A DNA stretch of 33,243 nt from Rubrivivax sp. (lineage in GTDB: Bacteria; Pseudomonadota; Gammaproteobacteria; Burkholderiales; Burkholderiaceae_C). The position numbers and the translations under genes were made by a program. The stretch spans positions 1 through 33,243 of the forward strand of contig JAJTDM010000037.1 in assembly GCA_021300575.1 (NCBI GenBank), written 5' to 3'. Shown in pieces: positions 8,269-15,509 of the stretch (positions are counted from its first letter, which is position 1; every line of letters begins with the position of its first letter). Under the pieces are notes generated by a model. That model was not told where the DNA came from and did no database searches. It saw nothing but the letters and a program-made list of their open reading frames with translations.

Positions 8269-9714
8269 ATGACCGCCAGCGCCGTGCCCAGCACCACACG
8301 CCTGCAGGCCCTGCTGCAGACCCTGGGCGACGGCCTGCTGGAGCGCGAGGCCGCCGTGCGCCTGGCGCTGCTGGCCGCGCTGGCCGGCGAGCACGTGCTG
8401 CTGATCGGCCCACCCGGCACGGCCAAGAGCGCGTTGGCCCGGCGGCTGCACCACGCCTTTGCGGGCGCGCGCTACTTCGAGCGCCTGCTCACGCGCTTTT
8501 CCACGCCCGAGGAACTCTTCGGCCCGCTCTCGCTCAAGGCGCTGGAGCACGACCGCTACGAGCGCCTGACCGAAGGCTTCCTGCCCACCGCCGGCATCGC
8601 GTTTCTGGACGAAGTCTTCAAGGCCAACTCGGCCATCCTCAATGCGCTGCTCACCCTCTTGAACGAACGCGAGTTCGACAACGGCACGCAGCGCCTGAAG
8701 GCGCCGCTGATCACGGTGGTGGCCGCCAGCAACGAGGTGCCCAGCGACGAGGCGCTGCAAGCCTTCCACGACCGCTTTCTGGTGCGCGTGCCCGTGGCGC
8801 CAGTAGGCGATGCGGCCTTTGCAGCGCTGCTGGGGCTGGGGTCTCCCGCCGCGGGTGAGGCCGTGCCGGCCACCCAAGCCGATCTGAAGCCGCTGGACGA
8901 AGGCGACAGGGCCGCGGTGGCCGAGGGCGCTGCACGGATCACCTTGGGCGAGGATTTCATCGCGGCCTGCCACGCCCTGCGCGACTGGCTGGCCCAGCGC
9001 CAGATGACGATGTCAGACCGCCGCTGGCGGCAGTTCGTGCACCTGGCCCAGACGGCGGCGGCCACCGAGCAACGCCCGGCCCTGGACAAACTGGACCTCT
9101 GGCTGGTCCCGTACATCGCCAGCGCCCAGCCGCGCGACCTGCCGCTGCTGTTGCAATGGTTCATCGACGACGCCCTGCAGGCCCCGCCGGTCTCGGCCCC
9201 CTGGCTCGAACGCGCTGTCGAGGCCTTCGAAAAGCAGCTCGGCATCGAGCAGCAGACACCGGCCGAGGGCAGCGGTGGCCCGGACGACGGCGCCGGCAAG
9301 CTGGCCCTGGCGCGGGCCATCGGCCTGCACGCGCAGGCGGACGCCGAACCGGGCCTGCAGCGCATCGTCTCCAGCCGGCTGGAGGAACGCCTGCGCAAGC
9401 GCTGGGGCCTGCGCCACATCGAAGCCCGCGTGGCGCAGGTGGCGCAGATCGAGGCTGAGCTCAGCGCCTGGGCGCAGGAGGTGCGGGCCGGGCGTGACGA
9501 TCTGGCGCAACGCCTGTCCACGCGGCTGTGGATGCCGCCGGATCTGAAGGCGCAGGCGCTGAGGCGCCACGACGCTGCGCTCACGCAGCTTGCCGGCTGG
9601 GCCCACCGCCTGTCGGCAGCGCGGGAAGGTTTCGCCCAGCTGCCCGTGGACGAGGCGGCGGGCGACAACGCGCATGCAGGACCGGCCGCCGTAGGCTGGG
9701 CCGGCGCGGCCTGA
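8269..9714 (+). CDS. MoxR/RavA-like AAA+ ATPase
   Basis: A 481-residue AAA+ ATPase of the MoxR class, closest in layout to RavA. It has Walker A GPPGTAKS (about residues 46-53), Walker B IAFLDEVFKAN, sensor 1 VVAASNEVP and an arginine-finger region FHDRFLVRVPV. A long C-terminal part after the AAA+ module (about residue 270 on) is helical. MoxR ATPases act as chaperones that mature or insert cofactors into complexes, usually with a VWA partner. Here the partner is the next gene. The ATG at 8269 follows the hydrolase stop by 7 bases. Frames opening upstream at 8119 overlap that gene and are rejected. RavA identity is an inference from length and partner. Confidence 0.88.
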   Translation: MTASAVPSTTRLQALLQTLGDGLLEREAAVRLALLAALAGEHVLLIGPPGTAKSALARRLHHAFAGARYFERLLTRFSTPEELFGPLSLKALEHDRYERLTEGFLPTAGIAFLDEVFKANSAILNALLTLLNEREFDNGTQRLKAPLITVVAASNEVPSDEALQAFHDRFLVRVPVAPVGDAAFAALLGLGSPAAGEAVPATQADLKPLDEGDRAAVAEGAARITLGEDFIAACHALRDWLAQRQMTMSDRRWRQFVHLAQTAAATEQRPALDKLDLWLVPYIASAQPRDLPLLLQWFIDDALQAPPVSAPWLERAVEAFEKQLGIEQQTPAEGSGGPDDGAGKLALARAIGLHAQADAEPGLQRIVSSRLEERLRKRWGLRHIEARVAQVAQIEAELSAWAQEVRAGRDDLAQRLSTRLWMPPDLKAQALRRHDAALTQLAGWAHRLSAAREGFAQLPVDEAAGDNAHAGPAAVGWAGAA

Positions 9715-9744
9715 AGCCCTGGGGCCACGCATGGGGATGCGCTG

Positions 9745-11376
9745 GTGAAGCAGCATCAGGCCTCTGGCGACAGCGTGCCGGCCCAGGCATTGGACGCTCC
9801 CACCCCCGCGCAAGCTGACAACTCGACGGCCCGGCCACCCGTGGGGGCAGAGCATGCCAACGCCTCCACCCCGGTTCTTCAAGCTGAAGCCACCAACCGC
9901 TTCGACCACCCATACCACCAGCTGGAGCCGTTGCCGCGCGGCGTCTGGTTGCCGGTGCTGATCACCGCGGCCGGTACGCGGGAAGATCGCCTGGCACATG
10001 GCCAGCATTGGCTGGAAGCCCTGAACTTTGGTCGCCTGCCCGAAGCACACACTCACTTCGGTGAACCCGACGCCTGCACCGCGCTGCGCGCCATCGTGGC
10101 CGAACTCCATCTGCCCGCCCTGGCCCGCGGCGTGCCCACGCTGGCCGAGCAGGTGCTGCGCACGCTGTTGTGGCACCTGGACCGCATCCCCGACCTGCAG
10201 CCCCGCCTGAGCCGGGCGCAGGCCGTGGCGCAGGCGGTGGCCGAGTTTCGCGAGGCCTGGCGCATCGACACCGCCGGCCTGGAGGACGAACTCGCCCTGC
10301 TGCGCGACCTGGCCGACGGCGCCCACCTGCGCTGGGACGCCCTGCGCGGCCAGTTGCGCTCACGCGAGTGGCAGGCCGCGCGCCAGGCCGCGGACCGGCT
10401 GGCCGAGCTGCCCGCGGTGGTGGCGCTGATGGACCGCCTGGGCCGCAGCGCCACTCGCCCATCAGCACCGCAGCGCCGTGCACCTCAGCCGCGCGACACG
10501 CCGCAGCGGGCCCCGTTGCGCGCCGAGGAGACCCGCATCCCCGGCGCGCCGGGTGAGCTCACAGGCATCCGTTTCGCAGCCGACCTGGCCCGCATGCTGC
10601 CCGCCGAAGCCGCGTTGCTGCGGCATCCCATCGGCCGGCGGCTGTGGCGGGCGCGCCATGCCGAGGGCCGGCTGCTGGCGCACGACAGCCAGGCCGTGCT
10701 GACGGACTGGCGGCCCGACCCCAGCGCCGCATCGCGCGGCGGTCTGCATGAGGCGCCACCGGAACCTCGCGCCCACGGCCCCTTCATCCTGTGCCTGGAC
10801 ACCTCGGGCTCCATGCGCGGTGCGCCCGAACAGATCGCCAAGGCGGTGGCGATCGCCGCCGTACGTGCCGCGCGCGCCAGCGGTCGGGGCTGCCGGCTCA
10901 TCGCCTTCGGCGGCCCGGGCGAACTGCTGGAGCGTGACCTGGCCGGCCCCGGCGGCCTGGAGGCCCTGCTGGACCTGATGGGCCAGGGCTTTGACGGCGG
11001 CACCGACGTGCAAACGCCCATCGAGCGGGCCGTGGACCTGGTGCACGGCAGCGACTGGGGCAGCGCCGACCTGCTGATCGTCAGCGACGGCGAGTTCGGC
11101 TGCGTGCCGGCCACGCTGCAACGCCTGGACCAGGCGCGCACCCACCTGGGCCTGGCCGTGCATGGCATCCTGGTAGGCGACCGCGAGACCATGGGCCTGC
11201 TGGAGGTGTGCGACGAGATCCACTGGGTGCGCGACTGGCGCCGCCACGCCGACCCGGACGATCCCGCGGCCCGCACCGAAACCCGTCTGGCAACCCCGGT
11301 GCACAGCAAGAGCCTGACGGCGCTGTACTTTCCGAATGCCCTGTCCGCGCGGGCGGCACGGCATCGGACGGGGTAA
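9745..11376 (+). CDS. VWA domain protein, ViaA-like partner of the MoxR ATPase
   Basis: This 543-residue protein has a helical N-terminal two thirds and a C-terminal von Willebrand A domain. The domain starts near residue 345 with the metal-ion-dependent adhesion site FILCLDTSGSMRG, followed by FDGGTDVQTPI and LLIVSDGEFG (the second and third MIDAS loops). ViaA from E. coli has the same order and pairs with RavA in respiratory-complex and aminoglycoside-sensitivity phenotypes. The first 60 residues are low complexity and may not be translated as shown. The start used is GTG at 9745, with no strong ribosome binding site. It lies 30 bases behind the ATPase gene, supporting a two-gene unit. Confidence 0.85.
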   Translation: MKQHQASGDSVPAQALDAPTPAQADNSTARPPVGAEHANASTPVLQAEATNRFDHPYHQLEPLPRGVWLPVLITAAGTREDRLAHGQHWLEALNFGRLPEAHTHFGEPDACTALRAIVAELHLPALARGVPTLAEQVLRTLLWHLDRIPDLQPRLSRAQAVAQAVAEFREAWRIDTAGLEDELALLRDLADGAHLRWDALRGQLRSREWQAARQAADRLAELPAVVALMDRLGRSATRPSAPQRRAPQPRDTPQRAPLRAEETRIPGAPGELTGIRFAADLARMLPAEAALLRHPIGRRLWRARHAEGRLLAHDSQAVLTDWRPDPSAASRGGLHEAPPEPRAHGPFILCLDTSGSMRGAPEQIAKAVAIAAVRAARASGRGCRLIAFGGPGELLERDLAGPGGLEALLDLMGQGFDGGTDVQTPIERAVDLVHGSDWGSADLLIVSDGEFGCVPATLQRLDQARTHLGLAVHGILVGDRETMGLLEVCDEIHWVRDWRRHADPDDPAARTETRLATPVHSKSLTALYFPNALSARAARHRTG

Positions 11377-11383
11377 AGAAGCG

Positions 11384-11410
11384 CGCGAGTGCGCGACCAC
11401 GCGACTCGCG
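11384..11410. terminator. GC-rich hairpin after the ViaA-like gene
   Basis: CGCGAGT and ACTCGCG pair, with an inner CGCG/CGCG stem (one bulged G) and an ACCA loop. The structure lies 8 bases past the stop of the VWA gene and before the convergent vapC remnant. There is no U-tract, so a terminator role is plausible but unproven. Confidence 0.35.
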
Positions 11411-11445
11411 GCCCGCCCAAGCAAGAGCGGAGGGTGCCGGCGACG

Positions 11446-11882
11446 TCACTGACGGGATAAATCGGCCTGATCGAAAGGGTTGAACAAGGCGAGGGTCGAG
11501 TCCTCGAAATCGCCCACATTGCGCATCACCACCGTCAGGTCGTGGATCAAGGCTGTCGCCGCGATCTGCTTATCCAACTCGTGCGCGGGAGAAGGCACTC
11601 GCAGCCTGCCCCAGATCTGGGCTGCTTCGGCATCGAAAGGCAGCACCCGGTCGGCGAACTCCTGCAGCACCCGGCCAAGCCAATGCTCCAGCAATGCCGC
11701 CTGCGCGGCGTCACCCCGATACCGGATGATTTCGACCCCCCGGCGAAGCTCGCCCACCGTCACCGCTGAAAGGTACAGCGCTGTGTCGTCGATGGCCGCC
11801 CTCGCAAAAACTGACGCACTCCTGGGTGCGCACGGGGGCCCTTGCGGGCTTCGCTGATGACGTTGGTGTCAATCAAATACAC
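11446..11882 (-). pseudogene. FitB/VapC-type PIN toxin, frameshifted
   Basis: Read from the GTG at 11882, the frame starts VYLIDTNVISEARKGPR, the PIN-domain N-terminus with its first metal-binding aspartate. It then goes out of frame near the T run at 11806-11810 and stops soon after. The remaining frame from about 11800 to 11446 continues as AAIDDTALYLSAVTVGEL, then LPFDAEAAQIWGRL, HELDKQIAATAL and NVGDFE, carrying the other acidic residues. Adding one base restores a 145-residue protein of normal length, for example one T giving QFFARAAIDD. The start overlaps the antitoxin stop by 14 bases. This is either a real inactivating mutation or a homopolymer sequencing error. A start at 11763 would make a PIN fragment without its first catalytic residue. 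Confidence 0.82.
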
Positions 11883-12105
11883 GCCGAGCCTCACCAGGCG
11901 ACTGCACACGCTCGAAGTCGGCATCGCAGCCGACATCGGGCATGGCGGCCAGCACCTCGGCGAGTGAGCGCCGGCGCGGCCGCGTCAAGGCGGTGCGCAG
12001 GATGTCGCGGTGCTCGGCCTCGGCGCTGCGGCCGTGCGCCACAGCCTGCGCCTTCAGCGCGCGCACCAAGTCTTCTTCAATGCCACGAACCAGCAGGTCT
12101 GCCAC
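11869..12105 (-). CDS. FitA/VapB-type antitoxin
   Basis: A 78-residue antitoxin with an N-terminal ribbon-helix-helix segment, ADLLVRGIEEDLVRALKAQA. The signature AVAHGRSAEAEHRDIL typical of FitA-like proteins follows, and then the toxin-binding tail. The GTG start at 12105 is preferred because AAGGAG sits 6 bases upstream. A start at 12213 would add 36 residues of no family character. FitA-type proteins bind the PIN toxin and repress their own promoter as a complex. The AT-rich stretch near 12175-12190 just upstream is the likely promoter region. The cognate toxin gene appears frameshifted, leaving a possibly orphan antitoxin. Confidence 0.85.
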   Translation of the reverse strand: MADLLVRGIEEDLVRALKAQAVAHGRSAEAEHRDILRTALTRPRRRSLAEVLAAMPDVGCDADFERVQSPGEARRVFD

Positions 12106-12288
12106 AGTGTGCTCCTTGAGTGACGCCCAGAAGCCAGGGGCGACAAGGGGAGCCTTTTGCGGAGTTCCCCCTGAACGGTATAAACGATAGCTGTCCGCAT
12201 TCACATGCTGCACAGCCGGATCAGACCTTCACCCATCGGGACCACTCGGGCCAGCGAACCTCAAGCGGGTCCAGCGGCCCTTTCTGGG

Positions 12289-12801
12289 TCAGCCTTCTCT
12301 GTTTGGCAACTTGCTCAGGGCACTCAAGGTGTCGACGCACGCCCGCGCGACCTCTGTCCCCTTCTTGATGAAGTGACTGGCAAAGAACTCCAGGTGCTCC
12401 TGGTGCTCGTGGAAGTCCCGAGGGGTCAGCACTGCCGAAAAGACGGGGGTGTCGTGATCCAGTTGGACTCGCATCAGTGCATCAATCACCGCGGAGGCCA
12501 CGAACTCATGCCTGTAGATGCCGCCATTGACAACGAGACCGCAAGCGATGATTCCGTCATACGCCCCAGACGCAGCAAGGCGCTTGGCGTGCAGCGGGAT
12601 CTCGAACGCGCCAGGAACCTCGTAGAGGTCCACCACACCAGACGGGTCGCACGTTCGGCCGAGTTCGGAGCGAATCGCGGCGGTGGCGTTGGCGACGATG
12701 TCTGGATGCCACCGCGACGAGATGACTGCCACGCGAAACCCGGCCGCAGGGCTGGCGTTCGCTTCTGGCTTGGGGGGAATTGCTTTGGATATCTGATTCA
12801 T
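12289..12801 (-). CDS. ribH2: 6,7-dimethyl-8-ribityllumazine synthase, type II
   Basis: A 170-residue lumazine synthase. It condenses 5-amino-6-ribitylamino-uracil with 3,4-dihydroxybutanone phosphate, the penultimate step to riboflavin. Visible motifs are VAVISSRWHPDI, LYEVPGAFEIPLHAK and the active-site segment GLVVNGGIYRHEFVASAVI with the catalytic histidine. GGIYRHEF in place of the RGETPHFE-type loop of ordinary RibH marks the type II (decameric RibH2) group known from Brucella and Mesorhizobium. The ATG at 12801 is used, with GAGG shortly upstream. It stands alone and is preceded by an FMN riboswitch, so it should be expressed when flavin is low. Confidence 0.92.
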   Translation of the reverse strand: MNQISKAIPPKPEANASPAAGFRVAVISSRWHPDIVANATAAIRSELGRTCDPSGVVDLYEVPGAFEIPLHAKRLAASGAYDGIIACGLVVNGGIYRHEFVASAVIDALMRVQLDHDTPVFSAVLTPRDFHEHQEHLEFFASHFIKKGTEVARACVDTLSALSKLPNREG

Positions 12802-12883
12802 GGAAACCTCGAAAGAAGTGGGACCAGAATCAGGGCGCACGCAAACGCGGCACCAAGCCGCAATCGCGTTGGCGCCGAGACTA

Positions 12884-13039
12884 CGCGATCTCTTTCATCC
12901 GGACTGTGACCGTCGGCTCTGGCATCGCACCAGATCTGCTGACCCTGGCACCAGCGTAGGCCGGTGCCAGGCGCTCGCGGGCTCCTGCAGTGACCTGCAG
13001 ATACCGCCGGTGGGGAATTCCGCCCCGCCCTGAGAACGC
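12884..13039 (-). promoter_or_regulatory. FMN riboswitch (RFN element)
   Basis: Read on the minus strand, the conserved blocks appear in order: GGGCGGGGCGGAATTCCCC, ACCGGCGGT, GAGCCCGCGAG, AGAGCCGACGGT and AGTCCGGATGAAAGAGA. The closing P1 helix is GCGTTCTC with GAGATCGC, one mismatch. A variable hairpin, CTGGCACC with GGTGCCAG, sits in the usual place. About 80 bases separate it from the ribH2 start. That gap holds a further hairpin (AACGCG with CGCGTT, flanked by GGCGC with GCGCC) that could form the expression platform. FMN binding normally represses such genes. Confidence 0.95.
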
Positions 13040-13156
13040 TGTCAGCCCATAACGGCTAACGAGAACATTTTGGCAGGCTGCTGCAGAGGGCCATGGCGGC
13101 CCCCGGCCCTACCCCCAAACGCCTGCTTTCAGTCCTTGCCCACAGCGACTCGGGTC

Positions 13157-13432
13157 TCAATGGGTGCGCACATTCAGCTCCTCGCGAAGCACCTTTCGCA
13201 GAAGGGCGACCGTCAGGGGCTTGTCGTTGGATGCCGCCGTACGCTTGGGCTGCGCAAGGGCAGAGCGAAGCACACTGTTGATCATGGTCTGGTATCCGGT
13301 GCCTTCCTCCTCCGCCTTCGAACGGAAGTGCTCCAGCACGTCGTCATCCAGCATGATCGTGATTCGGGTCTTGCCCTTCGAGGGGATGACCGCCCCTCGC
13401 TTGGCATTCGAGAAGTCGTAGTCCTTACGCAC
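13157..13432 (-). CDS. BrnA-family antitoxin (second module)
   Basis: A 91-residue protein with MRKDYDFSNAKRGAVIPSKG, the ribbon-helix-helix strand TRITIMLDDDVLEHFRSKAE, then GYQTMINSVLRSAL. This is the DUF4415/BrnA arrangement in which the DNA-binding segment follows a short toxin-binding N-terminus. Its GTG start at 13432 overlaps the end of the restored brnT frame (stop at 13425-13427), the usual toxin-first coupling. The C-terminal 25 residues are basic and less conserved. Since the partner toxin is frameshifted, this antitoxin may now have no target here, although it could cross-react with the BrnT at 1112. Confidence 0.83.
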   Translation of the reverse strand: MRKDYDFSNAKRGAVIPSKGKTRITIMLDDDVLEHFRSKAEEEGTGYQTMINSVLRSALAQPKRTAASNDKPLTVALLRKVLREELNVRTH

Positions 13433-13690
13433 TGTATTGCTCCGATTCGCCTCTGCTGGCCTTGCGCGCTGAGATCAGGCGGGTTGCGCTTGCGCGCGGG
13501 GTGTGAACCACGACGAGCACGCGGCCCAAAGCGTCCATGCCCAGGGTGACGAAGCGTTGCTCCCCTTCCGAGTCAGGGTCTTCCAATGTGAGGGCCATGG
13601 GGTCGCGAAGCGCCTGCTCCGCGTGAGAAAACTCACCTTGTGCTTTTGCAGGTTGGCTCTGGCCTTGACTGGATCGAACTCGATATCCAC
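13425..13690 (-). pseudogene. BrnT-family toxin, frameshifted (second module)
   Basis: The frame opens with GTG at 13690 as VDIEFDPVKARANLQKHKV, a clear BrnT start. After the T4 run at 13628-13631 it shifts out of frame. In the neighbouring frame it continues HAEQALRDPMALTLEDPD, EGEQRFVTLGMDALGRVLVV and VHTPRASATRLISARKAS to a stop at 13425. Restoring one T gives an intact 88-residue BrnT. The T run is flanked by GTGAG and CTCAC, a small hairpin that could favour slippage in replication, transcription or sequencing. It may be a true pseudogene or a read error. Without a shift the product would be a 71-residue chimera. Confidence 0.82.
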
Positions 13691-13699
13691 GGTCTAAGT

Positions 13700-13716
13700 A
13701 TGCATGACATATGCAT
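13700..13716 (-). promoter_or_regulatory. Candidate operator of the second brnTA module
   Basis: ATGCAT occurs twice, 5 bases apart, forming a dyad 10 bases upstream of the brnT GTG in an AT-rich patch that also offers -10-like sequences. BrnA proteins repress their own promoters through such inverted sites, so this is the likely operator. Confidence 0.45.
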
Positions 13717-13801
13717 TGGTGGAAACCGAACGAAAAAAATCAGACCTTGACGAGCGTCCGCATCAAATCCTTGTTTTCAATGTGACGAGAATCAGACAGC
13801 C

Positions 13802-15172
13802 TCACACCAACCCGTCAAACATCCACACCTCCACAGGCTCCCCCTCCGCCACCGAGCCCTGGTCGTGGCCCAGCACCAGCAGGGCGTTGGCCTCGGTCAG
13901 GCTGCGCAGGATGCCCGCGCCTTGTGAGCCGGTGACGCGGGCGGTCCACTCGCCAGCCCACGGCCCTTCGCTCTCGCGCTGGACGATGGCGCGCTGGAAC
14001 TCGGTGCGGCCGGGGCGCTTGCGGATGGCCTCGGCACTCCTGACGCGCAAGGCCATGGGCGGCTCGGCCGGGGCGCCGGCCAGCACCTGCAACGCCTCGC
14101 GCACGAAGGCGTAGAAGGTGACCAGTGCTGCTACCGGATTGCCGGGCAGGGCGAACAGCCAGGCCGGTTCGGACTGGCTTTCGCCATTGCTCCAGGCCGG
14201 TTCGGACTGGCTTTCGCCATTGCTCCAGGCCGGTTCGGACACGGCCCCCCGCCGCAGGGGCCCGAACGCAAAAGGCCGGCCCGGGCGCATGGCCACCTTC
14301 CAGAAGGCCACCTCGCCCAGACGGCTCAGCAGCTCGCGCGTGTAGTCGGCCTCGCCCACGCTGACGCCGCCGCTGGTCACCACCGCATCGCAGGTGGCTG
14401 CGGCCTGGGTGAAGGCCGCCTCCAGTGCTGCGGGCTGGTCGGGCACCAGGCCCTGGTCCACCACCTCCACGCCCAGGCGGCGCAGCGCGCCGGCCAGGCT
14501 GGCGCGGTTGCTGTCGTAGATGCAGCCCTCGGGCAGGGGCTGGCCGGGGTTGCGCAATTCGTCTCCCGTGGAGATCAGCGCCACGCGCAGGCGGCGGCGC
14601 ACGGTGAGTGTGGCAAAGCCCAGCGAGGCGGCCAGCCCCAGGTCCGACGGGCGCAGCGCACGGCCGGCGCGCAGGGCGGGCTTGCCTTGGGCCAGGTCTT
14701 CCCCGGCTCGGCGGCGGTTCTCGCCGCGCTTCACGGTACGGGCGGGCACGGTCACGCGCAGCGCAGCGCCTTCGCCTTCGGTCTTCACCAGTTCCTGCGG
14801 CACCACGGTGTCCAGTCCTGGGGGCATTACGGCGCCCGTCATGATGCGCACTGCCTGCCCCGCGGCGACGGCGCCGGTGAAGGCCTGTCCGGCGTAGGCG
14901 GTGCCAGCCACCGAGAGCATCAGATCGGCCCCGGCATCGGCCTCCAGCGCAGCACCGTCGAAGGCGAAACCGTCCATGGCCGAGTTGTCGTGCGGCGGTA
15001 CGTTCATGGGGCTGACGAGGTCTTGCGCCAGCACGCGGCCCAGGGCCTGCGCCAGCGGCAGCGTTTCCGTGCCCGCCACCGGGCGCAACGGCGCCAGGAT
15101 GGCTTCACGGGCCTGCGCCACGCTGAGGTGGCGGTCATTGGCAATCAGCGGAGAGGGGCCGAGGGTGGACAT
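13802..15172 (-). CDS. moeA: Molybdopterin molybdenumtransferase MoeA
   Basis: This 456-residue enzyme inserts molybdate (or tungstate) into adenylylated molybdopterin. Motifs in order: VSPMNVPPHDNSAMDGFAF, RIMTGAVMP, EGENRRRAGED-like KRGENRRRAGEDL, LISTGDEL, IYDSNRASL, TSGGVSVGEADY, KVAMRPGRPFAFG and ALPGNPVAALVTF. Between FAFGPL and LFALPGNP it carries an unusual repeat, SEPAWSNGESQ twice plus SEPAW, encoded by a 33-base tandem repeat. The ATG at 15172 (MSTLGPSPLIAND) is preferred to longer forms. It is divergent from tupBCA and clearly belongs to the cofactor supply of the tungsten/molybdenum enzymes in the window. Confidence 0.95.
   Translation of the reverse strand: MSTLGPSPLIANDRHLSVAQAREAILAPLRPVAGTETLPLAQALGRVLAQDLVSPMNVPPHDNSAMDGFAFDGAALEADAGADLMLSVAGTAYAGQAFTGAVAAGQAVRIMTGAVMPPGLDTVVPQELVKTEGEGAALRVTVPARTVKRGENRRRAGEDLAQGKPALRAGRALRPSDLGLAASLGFATLTVRRRLRVALISTGDELRNPGQPLPEGCIYDSNRASLAGALRRLGVEVVDQGLVPDQPAALEAAFTQAAATCDAVVTSGGVSVGEADYTRELLSRLGEVAFWKVAMRPGRPFAFGPLRRGAVSEPAWSNGESQSEPAWSNGESQSEPAWLFALPGNPVAALVTFYAFVREALQVLAGAPAEPPMALRVRSAEAIRKRPGRTEFQRAIVQRESEGPWAGEWTARVTGSQGAGILRSLTEANALLVLGHDQGSVAEGEPVEVWMFDGLV
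14159..14240. repeat. 33-base tandem repeat inside moeA
   Basis: Two perfect 33-base copies (14161-14193 and 14194-14226), beginning AGGCCGGTTCGGACTGGC, are followed by a 14-base partial third copy. The repeat length keeps the reading frame, adding 11-residue units to MoeA. It lies in a loop next to the conserved GNPVAA segment. Confidence 0.95.
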
Positions 15173-15200
15173 GGTGGTGGGCAGGGCCTGCTGAGAGTGA

Positions 15201-15244
15201 GAACGCGTCAAGCCGCGCATTGTGGTGCGACCCGTGACGCGTTC
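15201..15244 (-). promoter_or_regulatory. Leader hairpin upstream of moeA
   Basis: A 10-base perfect inverted repeat, GAACGCGTCA and TGACGCGTTC, encloses an inner CGCA/TGCG stem with symmetric 5-base internal loops and a 6-base apical loop. It starts about 30 bases upstream of the moeA ATG on the moeA strand. It could be an RNA control element or a protein operator. It does not match the Moco RNA motif as I know it. Confidence 0.45.
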
Positions 15245-15458
15245 AGTCCCAGGTCTTGGCTGAGGGCAGACCATACGAAGAACCGGGACGGGCGCCACAC
15301 GCACTGAACTTGGAGAGTTCAAGGTGCTTTGCACGCGCCGAAGCTAGGTACGGCTCGCAGCGGACTGATATGCAGTGAAGAACATATCGCCAAGCCAGGC
15401 GGGTCTGCCGAGAATCTGCGCGCCCCACCGTTGGCCGATCCGCCAGGCTGGGCCTGAC

Positions 15459-15479
15459 CACTCGCGAGTGACGTCACTC
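15459..15479. promoter_or_regulatory. Overlapping palindromes upstream of tupB
   Basis: CACTCGCGAGTG (12 bases) and GAGTGACGTCACTC (14 bases) are both perfect palindromes sharing a GAGTG half-site, giving three alternating half-sites 31-51 bases before the tupB start. This is a good candidate operator for a dimeric regulator of tungstate uptake, possibly the one encoded at 22753. No identical site was noticed upstream of the aldehyde oxidoreductase operon. Confidence 0.5.
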
Positions 15480-15509
15480 CACATCACCCTCTGCACCCTC
15501 ATCGCCCCC

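Larger units (their letters stand above)
15173..15509. other. Divergent control region between moeA and tupB
   Basis: This 337-base stretch has no plausible gene. It contains the moeA-side hairpin at 15201-15244 and a pair of overlapping palindromes at 15459-15479 near tupB. A weak dyad GATAT...ATATC sits around 15367-15390. Small open frames here are not protein-like. It should hold both promoters, but no strong -35/-10 pair stands out. Confidence 0.6.

Noticed and set aside
14159..14240. Possible CRISPR or mobile element in moeA
   Set aside because: The copies are directly adjacent without spacers and remain in frame in a conserved gene. No terminal inverted repeats are seen.
15367..15390. 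A ModE box suggested by GATAT and ATATC arms
   Set aside because: The arms are only five bases with wide spacing and miss most of the ModE consensus as I know it. Chance is a fair explanation.
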